DNA from: Ignavibacteria bacterium
Lineage (GTDB): Bacteria; Bacteroidota; Ignavibacteria; Tepidaquicellales; OLB5
DNA length: 64,000 nt
Assembly: GCA_020852705.1 (NCBI GenBank)
Contig: JADZAP010000021.1
Coordinates: forward strand, 1 to 64,000
Direction: 5' to 3'
In this document: piece after piece, positions 36,497-44,749 of the stretch
How the letters are laid out: each line of letters opens with the position of its first letter
Numbering within the stretch: position 1 is the stretch's first letter
Translations under genes and position numbers: made by a program
The notes under the pieces: generated by a model
The model's input: only the letters and a program-made list of their open reading frames with translations
Database searches by the model: none
Told to the model about the DNA's origin: nothing

Positions 36497-37987
36497 TTAC
36501 TTTCTTTTCGCAACTTCGCTGTGCAGTTCATCAAGCCGTTCGTTTATCCACTGGCTCATTATCCAACCGCGTTCGTTATGATCTGCAATAATATCTTTAA
36601 TATCACTTGCTGAATATTTTTCAGGCATTGCCTTTATTTTAAAAACTTTTTCAACAAAATAAATAGCATTAAGATATTTTTGTTTTAAAATATCAGTTAG
36701 ATCTGAGTTGGATTTTACATAAGCTCTAAATGCATTAACGGCATCCAATCCTGATTCAAATTCATTCATATTATAATACAGAATAAAATAAAGTCTTCTT
36801 ATGCGGATATTTATTTCTGTATCACTATGTCGTGCTTTAGCAATAAAGCCAAGTGCTTCTTTGTACTTTCCTTCTGCTTCCAGAATATATGCTTTGCAAA
36901 TATTATAATTTATCTCACGGTTAATCTTTCCAACTGAATCATCATATTTATCAAGAAATTCATTAGCGCCTTTGGTATCTTTTTCAAAAAGGAACATCAT
37001 TATTGTTTCAGAAAAATAATGGAAATTAAAAGGTCCAAGCCCTGCGGTATTGAATTTAACTTTTTCCATCATCAGTATTCTCATATCAAGTGATTCGCGC
37101 ATGAACCCCTGAATTTTATATCTGTGTGCTGTTGAACAGTACGAAAGCACCTTGGTTAATATAGAAAATCTTTCATAATTTTCATAACTATCAATTGTTT
37201 CGGCTAACAGCTTTTTAAGTTCAAAATATGGTGCTGTATCTTCGGGCTTTATAAGAAGCTTTATCAGGTAATTATTAAGTCTGATATAGCTGTATTCCCT
37301 TTCATTTATCCCCTTCAGCTCCTCTGTCATCTTTTCAAAATCTATGAACTTACCGGCGAGCTCAATAAAATCTTTTTCATACCGGCTGTTAACATTATCT
37401 ATGTTAATATGGATCTTCCAGAGGTTGCGTGAAAACCTTCTGTAAAAATCACATAACGTATAAATCATTTCGTCATAAATTGCATCTTCAAGTCCGCGGT
37501 AATCGTTGCGGGAAGAAAAGAAAAAATACTTTGATTCTTCAACCATTGCCCTGTCTGAATAATAATAATTATCAATTAGCTGGTTTTCAAGCTCCGAAGT
37601 AGTTTTTCCAATAAGCTTTCCATAATGTTTATCAAGGCGTCTGGTATCATACTGGTCAGCAAGTCTTATTGCTGAATATGTTTTATTTATAGCCATTGAC
37701 TTGTAGGAATTAATAGTAAGAAAATCATCAGCAAGGGCTGCAAGACCGCTGACAAGGTTTTTCATAATACCGTAGTTATACTGCTTGCCGGGAAATAGTT
37801 TTTTATATGCATCTTCTTCGGTCAGCTTGCCCTGGTTAATTTTCTTAATATCTTTTTTGATAAGCTCAAATAACTTTGACAGATTTTTATTTGTATTAAA
37901 GTAAGGTGATTCTGCAAATAAAGACATTTCCTTCAGCTCATCATTTGAGAATGTATTAAGAAGTTCAACTGCTTTAGTTTTAAGCAT
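36497..37987 (-). CDS. Hypothetical helical protein, SPYFNT-type paralogue 2
   Basis: A 496-residue soluble protein with no signal peptide, predicted helical with TPR-like hairpins in the C-terminal half (for example ICKAYILEAEGKYKEALGFIAKA). Its start (LLNTFSNDELKEMSLFAESPYFNT) and LADDFLTIN block match those of the protein at 1810-3246, 34.7 kb away. Two copies in one window suggest a larger lineage-specific family. It is convergent with ettA and adjoins the structured region at 38.1 kb. Function unknown. Confidence 0.75.
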   Translation of the reverse strand: MLKTKAVELLNTFSNDELKEMSLFAESPYFNTNKNLSKLFELIKKDIKKINQGKLTEEDAYKKLFPGKQYNYGIMKNLVSGLAALADDFLTINSYKSMAINKTYSAIRLADQYDTRRLDKHYGKLIGKTTSELENQLIDNYYYSDRAMVEESKYFFFSSRNDYRGLEDAIYDEMIYTLCDFYRRFSRNLWKIHINIDNVNSRYEKDFIELAGKFIDFEKMTEELKGINEREYSYIRLNNYLIKLLIKPEDTAPYFELKKLLAETIDSYENYERFSILTKVLSYCSTAHRYKIQGFMRESLDMRILMMEKVKFNTAGLGPFNFHYFSETIMMFLFEKDTKGANEFLDKYDDSVGKINREINYNICKAYILEAEGKYKEALGFIAKARHSDTEINIRIRRLYFILYYNMNEFESGLDAVNAFRAYVKSNSDLTDILKQKYLNAIYFVEKVFKIKAMPEKYSASDIKDIIADHNERGWIMSQWINERLDELHSEVAKRK

Positions 37988-38123
37988 ATTGAGTATATTT
38001 ATTAATAAAATTCATAAAAATTTTATGAAAAGAAATTGTTAAAAATACTCATTTTGTGCTTAAAATGCAGGTTTTTAAGTAATCCCCGAAAAAAATATTT
38101 ATGAAATATTTAATAATTTCTTT

Positions 38124-38155
38124 TTGTTATGGGCGTCATGAAAAAGTTAACTTTG
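38124..38155 (+). promoter_or_regulatory. Bacteroidota-type promoter upstream of the structured RNA segment
   Basis: TTG at 38124-38126 (in a TTTTTG run) and TAACTTTG at 38148-38155 (TAnnTTTG) are 21 bp apart. Transcription would start near 38162, right where the predicted RNA structure begins. Confidence 0.4.
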
Positions 38156-38161
38156 TATCAA

Positions 38162-38320
38162 TAAAATTCCGGTGGGGTCCAAAGGTTCAGTTCCCGAGCC
38201 AAAGTTAAACCAACAGAAGAATTTTTCCGAAGCAATCAGAATTGTTCTCCAAATCCCACCGGAGATACGCTGAAAAAAGACCTGCCGGCAATATTAGGCA
38301 GGCAGGTCAAAAAGCGTATA
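38162..38320 (+). ncRNA. Candidate structured RNA (leader or small RNA), undescribed
   Basis: Several stems can be drawn. P1 pairs 38168-38178 with 38253-38263 (TCCGGTGGGGT / ATCCCACCGGA, 11 bp with one G-U) and encloses two hairpins: 38184-38188 with 38196-38200 (GGTTC/GAGCC, 7-nt loop), and 38231-38236 with 38241-38246 (loop CAGA). P2 pairs 38265-38271 with 38313-38319 (ATACGCT/AGCGTAT) and contains an inner 8-bp stem 38279-38286 with 38301-38308 (GACCTGCC/GGCAGGTC). GC content here is clearly above the surroundings. The layout suggests a compact RNA, either a long 5' leader of the gene at 38371 or a separate small RNA. I match it to no known riboswitch. On the minus strand the last hairpin is followed by TTTTTT, so the strand is not certain. 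Confidence 0.45.
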
Positions 38321-38370
38321 ACTTAAAAATATTTTAGAGCAGCAATTTTTGAAAATTAATTTAAAATAAT

Positions 38371-40590
38371 ATGAAAAATTTAAAAACTTCATTCATCTTT
38401 TCTCCAAGAGATACCGCTATAGATTTGCATAAAACCCAAACATCCTTTAGGTATTTATTTGTAATTGCAATATTTATTTTTTCAATATTCAACTTACAAT
38501 CCCAGATGTTCTGGAATCAGGCTGGGAATTTTAACGGCAGTTCATATATTGCCGCTCCCAATACACTTTCGCTGAATATTGTTGGCAGCGTAACAGTTGA
38601 GGCATGGGTATATCCAATGACAAATACGGGAATCAGGTATGTTGTATTCAAAGGTAACGTATCAAATGGGTATTATTTAAGGATTAACTCTAACGGAACA
38701 GTTGGTTTTGGCACAAACGGCATCAACAGAATTAACAGTACCCAAACAGTTCCGCAAAACAAATGGACTCATATTGCGGGTTCATATAATGTTAATAACG
38801 ATGAGTTCAAAATATTTGTAAATGGGCTTATTGATGGCACACTAATAAGTAATAATCCCCCGGCAAATAACACTGATTCATTATTTATTGGCAAATATTC
38901 ATCAAGTTTTTTTACTGGATACATTGATGAAGTTAGAATATGGACAAAAGCAGCTGAACCAAACGATATCAGAAGAAATTTAAGGACATCGCTTTCAATT
39001 TCAAGCGGTAAATATACATCTCTTTTATTTTCAATGCCGTTCCAGCGAGTTAACTCTCAGGGGAATGTATTTACCATTCAGGATCTTTCATTTAACCCAA
39101 TTTCTGTAAATCCAACTGTTAACCGGGGTGTAACAGCAATTGATCTTTCAAACCGTCCTTCAACTTACTTAAGCGGAAATGAATCTCTGCAGTTTGAAGG
39201 AAATTTTTCCTCTTATGCTGCATTACCAAATAATTCATTAAACAGCTTAACGGGCGCAATGACAATAGAAGCGTGGATAAATGTTGAGGGATCCTCAGCA
39301 GTAAATCAATACATAGTTCATAAAAATGCACCCGGAGGGAACGGTTACAGACTTATGCTAAACAGCTCACAGAAATTAAGTTTTTCTCTAAACAATGCAG
39401 CATTTAATGAAGGGTCATCAATAATTGAATATAATAAATGGTATCATATTGCCTGGGTTGTTAGTCCCGCGGGAGCAACATCTTTGTATATCAATGGCAA
39501 TCTGGATGCATATTACGGTTCAGCCGGAACTCCGCTAGCAAACAGTGATTCATTGTTTTTTGGCAGAGGATTTAACGGAATGATTGATGAAATTCGTTTT
39601 TTCAGATTTGAAAGAACAGCTGCTGATATCAAAAAAACCATGTTTGAATCAATAGATGAATCAAACGCTCCATCGGGTGATTGCTTTGTTTTTAACTTTG
39701 ATGGCTCAGCATGGGCAAATAAGAACCTGCAGTTTTATTTTTTAAGAGGTAATACATATTTTTCAAGTCCTGCAACTTTAAATGCTGCATCAAGCCCGCT
39801 AATCAGAGCTGATAATATTAATTTTCGTGAGGGCTTTTATAAAAAGATTTCAAACAGAAGAATTCCCGAAACCGGCAATACCGGACTTATGGTTGATGAT
39901 TCAATAATGATACCTGATAATGTAAATATAAATGATGTGAACTTATATTTAAGTTTAATTCACGGTGCGGTAGAACAACTGCAAATTACATTAATTTCGC
40001 CTACCGGGCAAAACATTCAGCTCGTAAACGGATATATTCCCTTGGGCGCCGGTGTTGATTTTACTACTATAATTGATGATCAGGCAGATAGCACACTGAG
40101 CAGCAATACATATATACATATACTTTCAAGAATGAAATCTCTGGTTAATTTAAACAGTGTCTTTTCGGGCAGTAATGCCGCGGGTGTATGGAAGCTCAAG
40201 ATACAGGATATATCCGGGCTTGAAACAGGTAAGCTAATAGCATGGGGTTTGCAGCTTAACAACACACCGGTTATCGGAATTCAGACTATATCAAATGAAA
40301 TTCCCGGAAAATTTGAGCTTGGGCAGAACTATCCTAACCCGTTTAATCCAAAAACAAATTTCAAAATTCAGCTGTCAAATTCAGGCAATGTGAAAATTAC
40401 AGTATATGATATAACAGGAAAAGAAGTCAAGGTACTTGTAAATGAATTTTTAACTGCGGGAGTTTATGATATGGATTTTGATGCTTCGCAGCTTTCAAGC
40501 GGTGCATATTTTTACAAACTTGAAGTTCGTGAAAGCGGATCTGATGCCGTTAGATTTACCGACGTGAAAAAAATGATGCTTATTAAGTAA
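38371..40590 (+). CDS. LamG-domain secreted protein with proprotein-convertase P-like domain and T9SS sorting domain
   Basis: A 739-residue surface protein. A hydrophobic signal (about 28-44) follows an unusually long n-region of 27 residues. Two concanavalin/LamG-like domains follow at about 50-205 (VTVEAWVYP, NKWTHIAGSYN, GYIDEVRIWTKA) and about 270-430 (MTIEAWINVEG, NKWYHIAWVVS, GMIDEIRFFRFE). A P-domain-like beta sandwich is at about 490-630 (QLQITLISPTGQ ... GVWKLKIQDISG). The last 85 residues are a T9SS C-terminal sorting domain with NYPNPFNPKTNFKI and YDITGKEVKVLV, ending KKMMLIK. It should be exported through T9SS and anchored outside. Ligand unknown. Confidence 0.9.
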   Translation: MKNLKTSFIFSPRDTAIDLHKTQTSFRYLFVIAIFIFSIFNLQSQMFWNQAGNFNGSSYIAAPNTLSLNIVGSVTVEAWVYPMTNTGIRYVVFKGNVSNGYYLRINSNGTVGFGTNGINRINSTQTVPQNKWTHIAGSYNVNNDEFKIFVNGLIDGTLISNNPPANNTDSLFIGKYSSSFFTGYIDEVRIWTKAAEPNDIRRNLRTSLSISSGKYTSLLFSMPFQRVNSQGNVFTIQDLSFNPISVNPTVNRGVTAIDLSNRPSTYLSGNESLQFEGNFSSYAALPNNSLNSLTGAMTIEAWINVEGSSAVNQYIVHKNAPGGNGYRLMLNSSQKLSFSLNNAAFNEGSSIIEYNKWYHIAWVVSPAGATSLYINGNLDAYYGSAGTPLANSDSLFFGRGFNGMIDEIRFFRFERTAADIKKTMFESIDESNAPSGDCFVFNFDGSAWANKNLQFYFLRGNTYFSSPATLNAASSPLIRADNINFREGFYKKISNRRIPETGNTGLMVDDSIMIPDNVNINDVNLYLSLIHGAVEQLQITLISPTGQNIQLVNGYIPLGAGVDFTTIIDDQADSTLSSNTYIHILSRMKSLVNLNSVFSGSNAAGVWKLKIQDISGLETGKLIAWGLQLNNTPVIGIQTISNEIPGKFELGQNYPNPFNPKTNFKIQLSNSGNVKITVYDITGKEVKVLVNEFLTAGVYDMDFDASQLSSGAYFYKLEVRESGSDAVRFTDVKKMMLIK

Positions 40591-40632
40591 CAATATTTAA
40601 AAAGTATATATTTATAAAGGAGGCATTATAAA

Positions 40633-41274
40633 ATGAAATTTAATCCCGGAATGAAAGATGAAAATGGAAATGATATTTCAGAAAATAAAAGCATGGGCAA
40701 TAAGCCGTTTGAACAAAAAAGCCCTGACTACAGTTCAGCCGGAAACTTTGAAAACAATGATATGCTAAGTAACTATGAAAAAGGTGTTGATAGAGTAATA
40801 AATTCAGTTAATACTGTTTACAGCGCAGGAAGAAAAATAGGTTATGTAATAATGGGAATACTTTTCTTTTTTGTTGGTATTGCTTTAATAGCGTGGGGTT
40901 ATATGAATGTAAAGCACAAAATAGATGGCTCTTTATATGTAAAATCAGAAGGCACTGTTATAAGTATGCGTGAAGTTCCTTCAACAGAAGATGCAGGTGA
41001 AACTTGGGCGCCGATTATTAAATTTAAGGATAGTAACGGCAGAGAGCATACCTACGAGTCTAATGTATCAAGTGATCCACCGGCATATCATATAGGCGAA
41101 AAAGTTGAACTGCTTTACCCTCAAGGCAAACCTGAGGATGTATTCATAAATTCATTTACTGAAAAATGGCTGACACCTATATTGCTTGGCGTTGCAGGAC
41201 TTGTTATGTTCATTTTAAGTATATGGATGATATTTACCGGATTCAGGAATGAAAAAAAAACAAACATGAATTAA
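40633..41274 (+). CDS. DUF3592 domain membrane protein
   Basis: A 213-residue protein. The N-terminal 70 residues are polar and disordered-looking (Asn, Ser, Lys, Asp). Two membrane helices (about 77-97 and 181-202) flank a soluble domain with VKSEGTVISMREVPST, APIIKFKDSNGREHTYESNVSSDPP and YHIGEKVELLYPQGKPEDVFIN, the DUF3592 signature. AAAGGAGGC lies 10 nt before the ATG. It follows the LamG protein by 42 bp and opens a run of four further uncharacterised genes on the same strand. Confidence 0.85.
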   Translation: MKFNPGMKDENGNDISENKSMGNKPFEQKSPDYSSAGNFENNDMLSNYEKGVDRVINSVNTVYSAGRKIGYVIMGILFFFVGIALIAWGYMNVKHKIDGSLYVKSEGTVISMREVPSTEDAGETWAPIIKFKDSNGREHTYESNVSSDPPAYHIGEKVELLYPQGKPEDVFINSFTEKWLTPILLGVAGLVMFILSIWMIFTGFRNEKKTNMN

Positions 41275-41415
41275 GATAACACAACACAGAAAAATACCTA
41301 GAGAACAGGTTATATAATAATTGATTAGATATAAAATTCAGCTCAAGTATTTAGTGGTTGGTTGTATGTGTTAGTGGTTAATTTAAAATGAAAAAAATCA
41401 AATTAAGAAATTAAT

Positions 41416-41988
41416 ATGGGTATATTAAATAGTTTATTCGGCGGATTTCTCAAAATTGTTAACGGCGGCAAAGATGCACTGGCTCCGGTTGAAGGGATAG
41501 GGTTTGAAGACTGGGCAAAGGCAAATGCAGCATTGGCATCGGGTAAGAAAATTGAAGAGATAATAAGTTCAATGGGGATTGACCGTACCCGTTGGGATAA
41601 AGTAAATGAAGAGTGGCTTGCCAGAATGAAAAACGACAGGACATATACACTTTCAATGAAATACGCTTCTATATTCAATAAAAACGCATCGGGAAATCTG
41701 CCACCCAAGAAGGACTTTAACGATAATACTTATCCAATCGAAAAATATGTTGAGGTAATGGTAGCAATGGATTACCTTGGCAAACAGGGCAGAGACGCAC
41801 AGGAAGTACTTAAGGATTTCGGGCTTACTACAGCGGATTACTCTAACTTAAGCAGCTATTACACAAAGAAAATTTTTTTAAGCCCGTTAGGGATTGGAAT
41901 GAAATTCCAGAACCTTATGATGGAGTACCGCTCAAAGTATGAGAAAATAATCCAGAATGACGGAACTCATGATGATATACAGTATTAA
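41416..41988 (+). CDS. Uncharacterised protein, tandem paralogue A (possibly DUF6620-like)
   Basis: A 190-residue soluble protein. It shares long blocks with the next gene: EDWAKANAALASGKKIEEI, VNEEWLARMKND, KYVEVMVAMDYLGKQGRDAQ, VLKDFGLTTADYSNLSS and MEYRSKYE. Each half carries a similar pattern, (D/K)(W/Y)..A......GK...E(I/V)(I/L)...G(I/L)....(W/Y), so the protein appears to be an internal duplication of a roughly 60-residue helical unit. I recall DUF6620 as the nearest family but cannot confirm it. No catalytic motif is visible. Confidence 0.7.
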   Translation: MGILNSLFGGFLKIVNGGKDALAPVEGIGFEDWAKANAALASGKKIEEIISSMGIDRTRWDKVNEEWLARMKNDRTYTLSMKYASIFNKNASGNLPPKKDFNDNTYPIEKYVEVMVAMDYLGKQGRDAQEVLKDFGLTTADYSNLSSYYTKKIFLSPLGIGMKFQNLMMEYRSKYEKIIQNDGTHDDIQY

Positions 41989-42151
41989 AAAATTATCCTT
42001 ATATATCATTTTTCATTTCAAAACATTCCAAAATATTTTTCCGCAAATAAACACAAATGAAGGCTTTTATTATTAATCAGTATTAATTATTTTAACAATA
42101 ATTAAGTTAAAATATTAATATTTTAAAAACTATAAAAATGGAGATATTGTA

Positions 42152-42664
42152 ATGGGAGCACAATTAGAGCCTTTTGAAGGCATAACACTTGAAGACTGGG
42201 CAACAGCAAATGCAAAAATGGTATCGGGCACAACCAAGGAAGAAGTATGCAGTCTATTAGGAATAGACGAACCAAAATGGGACCGCGTTAACGAAGAATG
42301 GCTTGCAAGAATGAAAAACGATACAACATTCACAATTTCTACAAAATATGCTGCTGCATTCAATCAGTCGGCAAGCGGTAACCTTGGCAAAGGGGGGGCA
42401 TCCGCTGCGCAGGAAATTAGCTTTGAAAAATACGTTGAGGCAATGGTAGCTCAAGATGTGCTTGGCAAACAGGGAAGAGATGCTCAGGATGTTCTTAAAG
42501 ATTTTGGTATGACGGTTGCCGACTACAGTAATGTATCAAGCCACTGGAGCGGCAAAATGATGAGTGATTTTTCTCTGGCAATGAAAATGCAGACGCTGAT
42601 GAACGAATATAAGGCAAAGTATGAAGCAATGAAGCCGGACTCACACAGCGATCTGGAGTTTTAA
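42152..42664 (+). CDS. Uncharacterised protein, tandem paralogue B (possibly DUF6620-like)
   Basis: A 170-residue soluble protein, strongly similar over its whole length to the preceding gene product (LEDWATANAKMVSG, VNEEWLARMKND, YVEAMVAQDVLGKQGRDAQ, VLKDFGMTVADYSNVSSHW). It lacks the N-terminal IL-rich 20 residues of paralogue A and has a short Gly/Ala insert between the halves. GGAG stands 9 nt before the ATG. The zinc-ribbon gene follows 58 bp downstream. Function unknown. Confidence 0.72.
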   Translation: MGAQLEPFEGITLEDWATANAKMVSGTTKEEVCSLLGIDEPKWDRVNEEWLARMKNDTTFTISTKYAAAFNQSASGNLGKGGASAAQEISFEKYVEAMVAQDVLGKQGRDAQDVLKDFGMTVADYSNVSSHWSGKMMSDFSLAMKMQTLMNEYKAKYEAMKPDSHSDLEF

Positions 42665-42722
42665 TGATACAATTGCAGATTACAGGTCAACTGTTTAATG
42701 GTAAAAATATTTATAATATTAT

Positions 42723-43187
42723 ATGACTGAGTTCAATAAAGAAATAGATGCCGCATTTCAGTCAGCATGGCATGCAGATAAAGGCGGTGATGCTAAATGG
42801 GGTGCTATAATGCAGCAATATGGCGCAGAGCCATTAAGCGATGGCTTAAAAAAAGAATTACTGAATTCAGAAATGAAGATAACCCGCGGAGCTTTTCCAA
42901 TAGAGCTGAGGCGTGTAATGGAAAAGATAATGGCAAAATATCCAAATGATGCACAGGGTTTCCGGATGGATGAAAAAGTGCTGGAGTACTACCAGAAAAT
43001 AAAGCCATTTAGCGGACTTGGTGATATATTTGCAAATGCTGTTACCGGAACACAAAAATATTCTGAGGGTCTGCAAAAGGAAAAGACCAAAACCATAAAG
43101 TGTAAAAACTGCGGCGCTCCGCGTCTTGAAGAAATGCAGTATGATAAATGCATGTTTTGCGGAGGCGAGCTTGCCGAAAGCTTTTAG
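42723..43187 (+). CDS. Uncharacterised protein with C-terminal zinc ribbon (154 aa)
   Basis: A 154-residue soluble protein. Residues 1-120 are helical and unfamiliar (with the stretch GGDAKWGAIMQQYGAEP). The C-terminus is a zinc ribbon with C127, C130, C143 and C146 (CKNCG...CMFCG). No signal peptide. It sits 58 bp after paralogue B and 180 bp before the second zinc-ribbon protein. Such ribbons often serve protein or RNA contact; nothing more can be said. Confidence 0.7.
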   Translation: MTEFNKEIDAAFQSAWHADKGGDAKWGAIMQQYGAEPLSDGLKKELLNSEMKITRGAFPIELRRVMEKIMAKYPNDAQGFRMDEKVLEYYQKIKPFSGLGDIFANAVTGTQKYSEGLQKEKTKTIKCKNCGAPRLEEMQYDKCMFCGGELAESF

Positions 43188-43313
43188 GCAATCTTAAAAC
43201 AATAAGAAATCTATAAGCAGATTTTAAACAAGAATATTTTTTCTTTGATATCGTTTTTGATTAAGCGATGAAGTAAGTTTTTATTTGTTAAATTTAAAAA
43301 ATATGAAACGAGT

Positions 43314-43329
43314 TTCTTATATATAAGAA
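43314..43329. repeat. 16-bp perfect palindrome upstream of the 43367 gene
   Basis: TTCTTATATATAAGAA, 37 bp before the ATG of the second zinc-ribbon gene. It could be an operator or a hairpin, but it is AT-only apart from two C/G pairs, so chance is possible. Confidence 0.3.
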
Positions 43330-43366
43330 CTTTTGTTTCAGCATAAAAATCAGGCAGGATAAAATT

Positions 43367-44098
43367 ATGTCAGATTCAAATCCGGCGGTACAGGCGCTTG
43401 TAACAAAATGGAACGAGTTTCTTAAAAAGGTTGAAGGGCGTTTTTATGAAGTTTTAAAACAGACCGAAGCTCCTCTTGACGGAGTTATTGCAAATCTGCA
43501 GTATGATAACATTATTATCCATAATATTTCAAATGGTTTAAAAAATCAGACTGTTACACAGCTCTCTGAAAAACTTGATCAGGCGGGAAGCAAGTTTGAA
43601 AAGGAAATGCGGGCAGCAGGGGCATCATCAGGGCTGATAAGTTCTGAGCGGGGCAAAACACATATACTTAAAAATTTTATTGATATTGAATACCTGAAGT
43701 TTGAAAATAAATTAGCAGCGCGGGCTGCAAGAAAAATTCTTGAAAATGTGAATGCACATATTGATGAAACAAAAATGCACCGCTGTACACAATGTGCTGC
43801 TGATCTTAAGATAAATGTGTTTTCGTTTATGGCTGTAAATATTAAATGTGAAAGCTGTGGTTCGGTTAATACCTACCAGCCAGATGACAGAGTACGTGCT
43901 TTAGAGTGGTATGTAATTACTCCGCTTGCTGAAGAATATGCATTTGATGAAAAACTGAAAGCACGCACCGATAAAAGTGCAATGAAAGAGTATTACAAAA
44001 AATATTACGGTTACTTGATTAAAAATGTACCTGAAAAGGCGCAGTATTATGAGCGTGACCTGCATGAAAGACTTACAAATCCAATGTTCAGCTTGTAA
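43367..44098 (+). CDS. Uncharacterised protein with central zinc ribbon (243 aa)
   Basis: A 243-residue soluble protein. The first 135 residues are helical and include VQALVTKWNEFLKKVEGRF and the conserved-looking KFENKLAARAARKIL. Then a zinc ribbon with C140, C143, C161 and C164 (CTQC...CESCG), followed by VNTYQPDDRVRALEWYVITPLAEEYAF and a Tyr/Lys-rich helical C-terminus. No signal peptide. It is the last gene of the cluster and is closed by the terminator at 44162-44194. Confidence 0.7.
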   Translation: MSDSNPAVQALVTKWNEFLKKVEGRFYEVLKQTEAPLDGVIANLQYDNIIIHNISNGLKNQTVTQLSEKLDQAGSKFEKEMRAAGASSGLISSERGKTHILKNFIDIEYLKFENKLAARAARKILENVNAHIDETKMHRCTQCAADLKINVFSFMAVNIKCESCGSVNTYQPDDRVRALEWYVITPLAEEYAFDEKLKARTDKSAMKEYYKKYYGYLIKNVPEKAQYYERDLHERLTNPMFSL

Positions 44099-44161
44099 GA
44101 TATTATAAATGCTCTGGTATCTTTTTTCTAATTATTCTTAACAGAATATAAGTTATATTTG

Positions 44162-44194
44162 TCCCGCAGGATAAACTTCTTGCGGGATTTTTTT
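44162..44194 (+). terminator. Rho-independent terminator of the zinc-ribbon cluster
   Basis: Stem TCCCGCA / TGCGGGA with a 12-nt loop, followed by seven T. It lies 63 bp after the 43367-44098 gene. Confidence 0.85.
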
Positions 44195-44268
44195 ATTTCC
44201 ATATTATACGTTAAAATTTGCCGAAGGTAAATGATAGTTTGTTAATTATAAATTAATATAAATTTATC

Positions 44269-44652
44269 ATGAAAAAAATAATTATTGTATTTTTACTTTT
44301 AATTTCAGCAAAATATATTTATGCTGATCAACTGGCATGGATAACAAAAGAACAGGCTGAAAAGACTGTGCAATATTTTAAGGATAATAAAATTAAATAT
44401 GCTGTTTTATGGTGCGCTTGCTGTGATAATGATACAAAAATGAAAATAAAAGTTACACGGATTAGCTATAAGCAGGCAGAGGGTCAGCCTTATTATGAAG
44501 TTTGGTTAGAGGGTAAAGATAAAGAAGGTAAGCGATTAAATCAAGCGGTTGATCTTGCGTATGTTCATGTAAAAATTGAAGGTGTGTATAACTGTTTGGG
44601 TAAACTGTTAGAATTTGAGTGTGACCCATGTACTGAACCGTTTAAATTGTAA
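44269..44652 (+). CDS. Hypothetical small secreted Cys-containing protein
   Basis: A 127-residue protein with a signal peptide (KKIIIVFLLLISAKYIYA). The mature part has five cysteines: the cluster WCACC near the middle and YNCLG...ECDPC at the end, probably disulfide-bonded. No family recognised. It has its own gap after the terminator and precedes the M48 protease by 97 bp on the same strand. Confidence 0.65.
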   Translation: MKKIIIVFLLLISAKYIYADQLAWITKEQAEKTVQYFKDNKIKYAVLWCACCDNDTKMKIKVTRISYKQAEGQPYYEVWLEGKDKEGKRLNQAVDLAYVHVKIEGVYNCLGKLLEFECDPCTEPFKL

Positions 44653-44749
44653 AGTTACTGTTATATATTTTATGTTTTTATACTAGTTTATTTGTGGATG
44701 ATAAAAAATATATCTTTAAAAATTAAATTCCGGGTAAAGTTAACAAATA

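Noticed and set aside
38184-38200. GGTTC-7nt-GAGCC hairpin considered as a tRNA T-arm
   Set aside because: The loop lacks the TTCGA-type T-loop and no acceptor or anticodon arms can be drawn around it.
38147-38300. Minus-strand frame without ATG reading SGGIWRTILIASEKFFCWFN
   Set aside because: No start codon and no recognised family; the pairing pattern of the region fits RNA or DNA structure better. Kept open as a refuting possibility in the finding.
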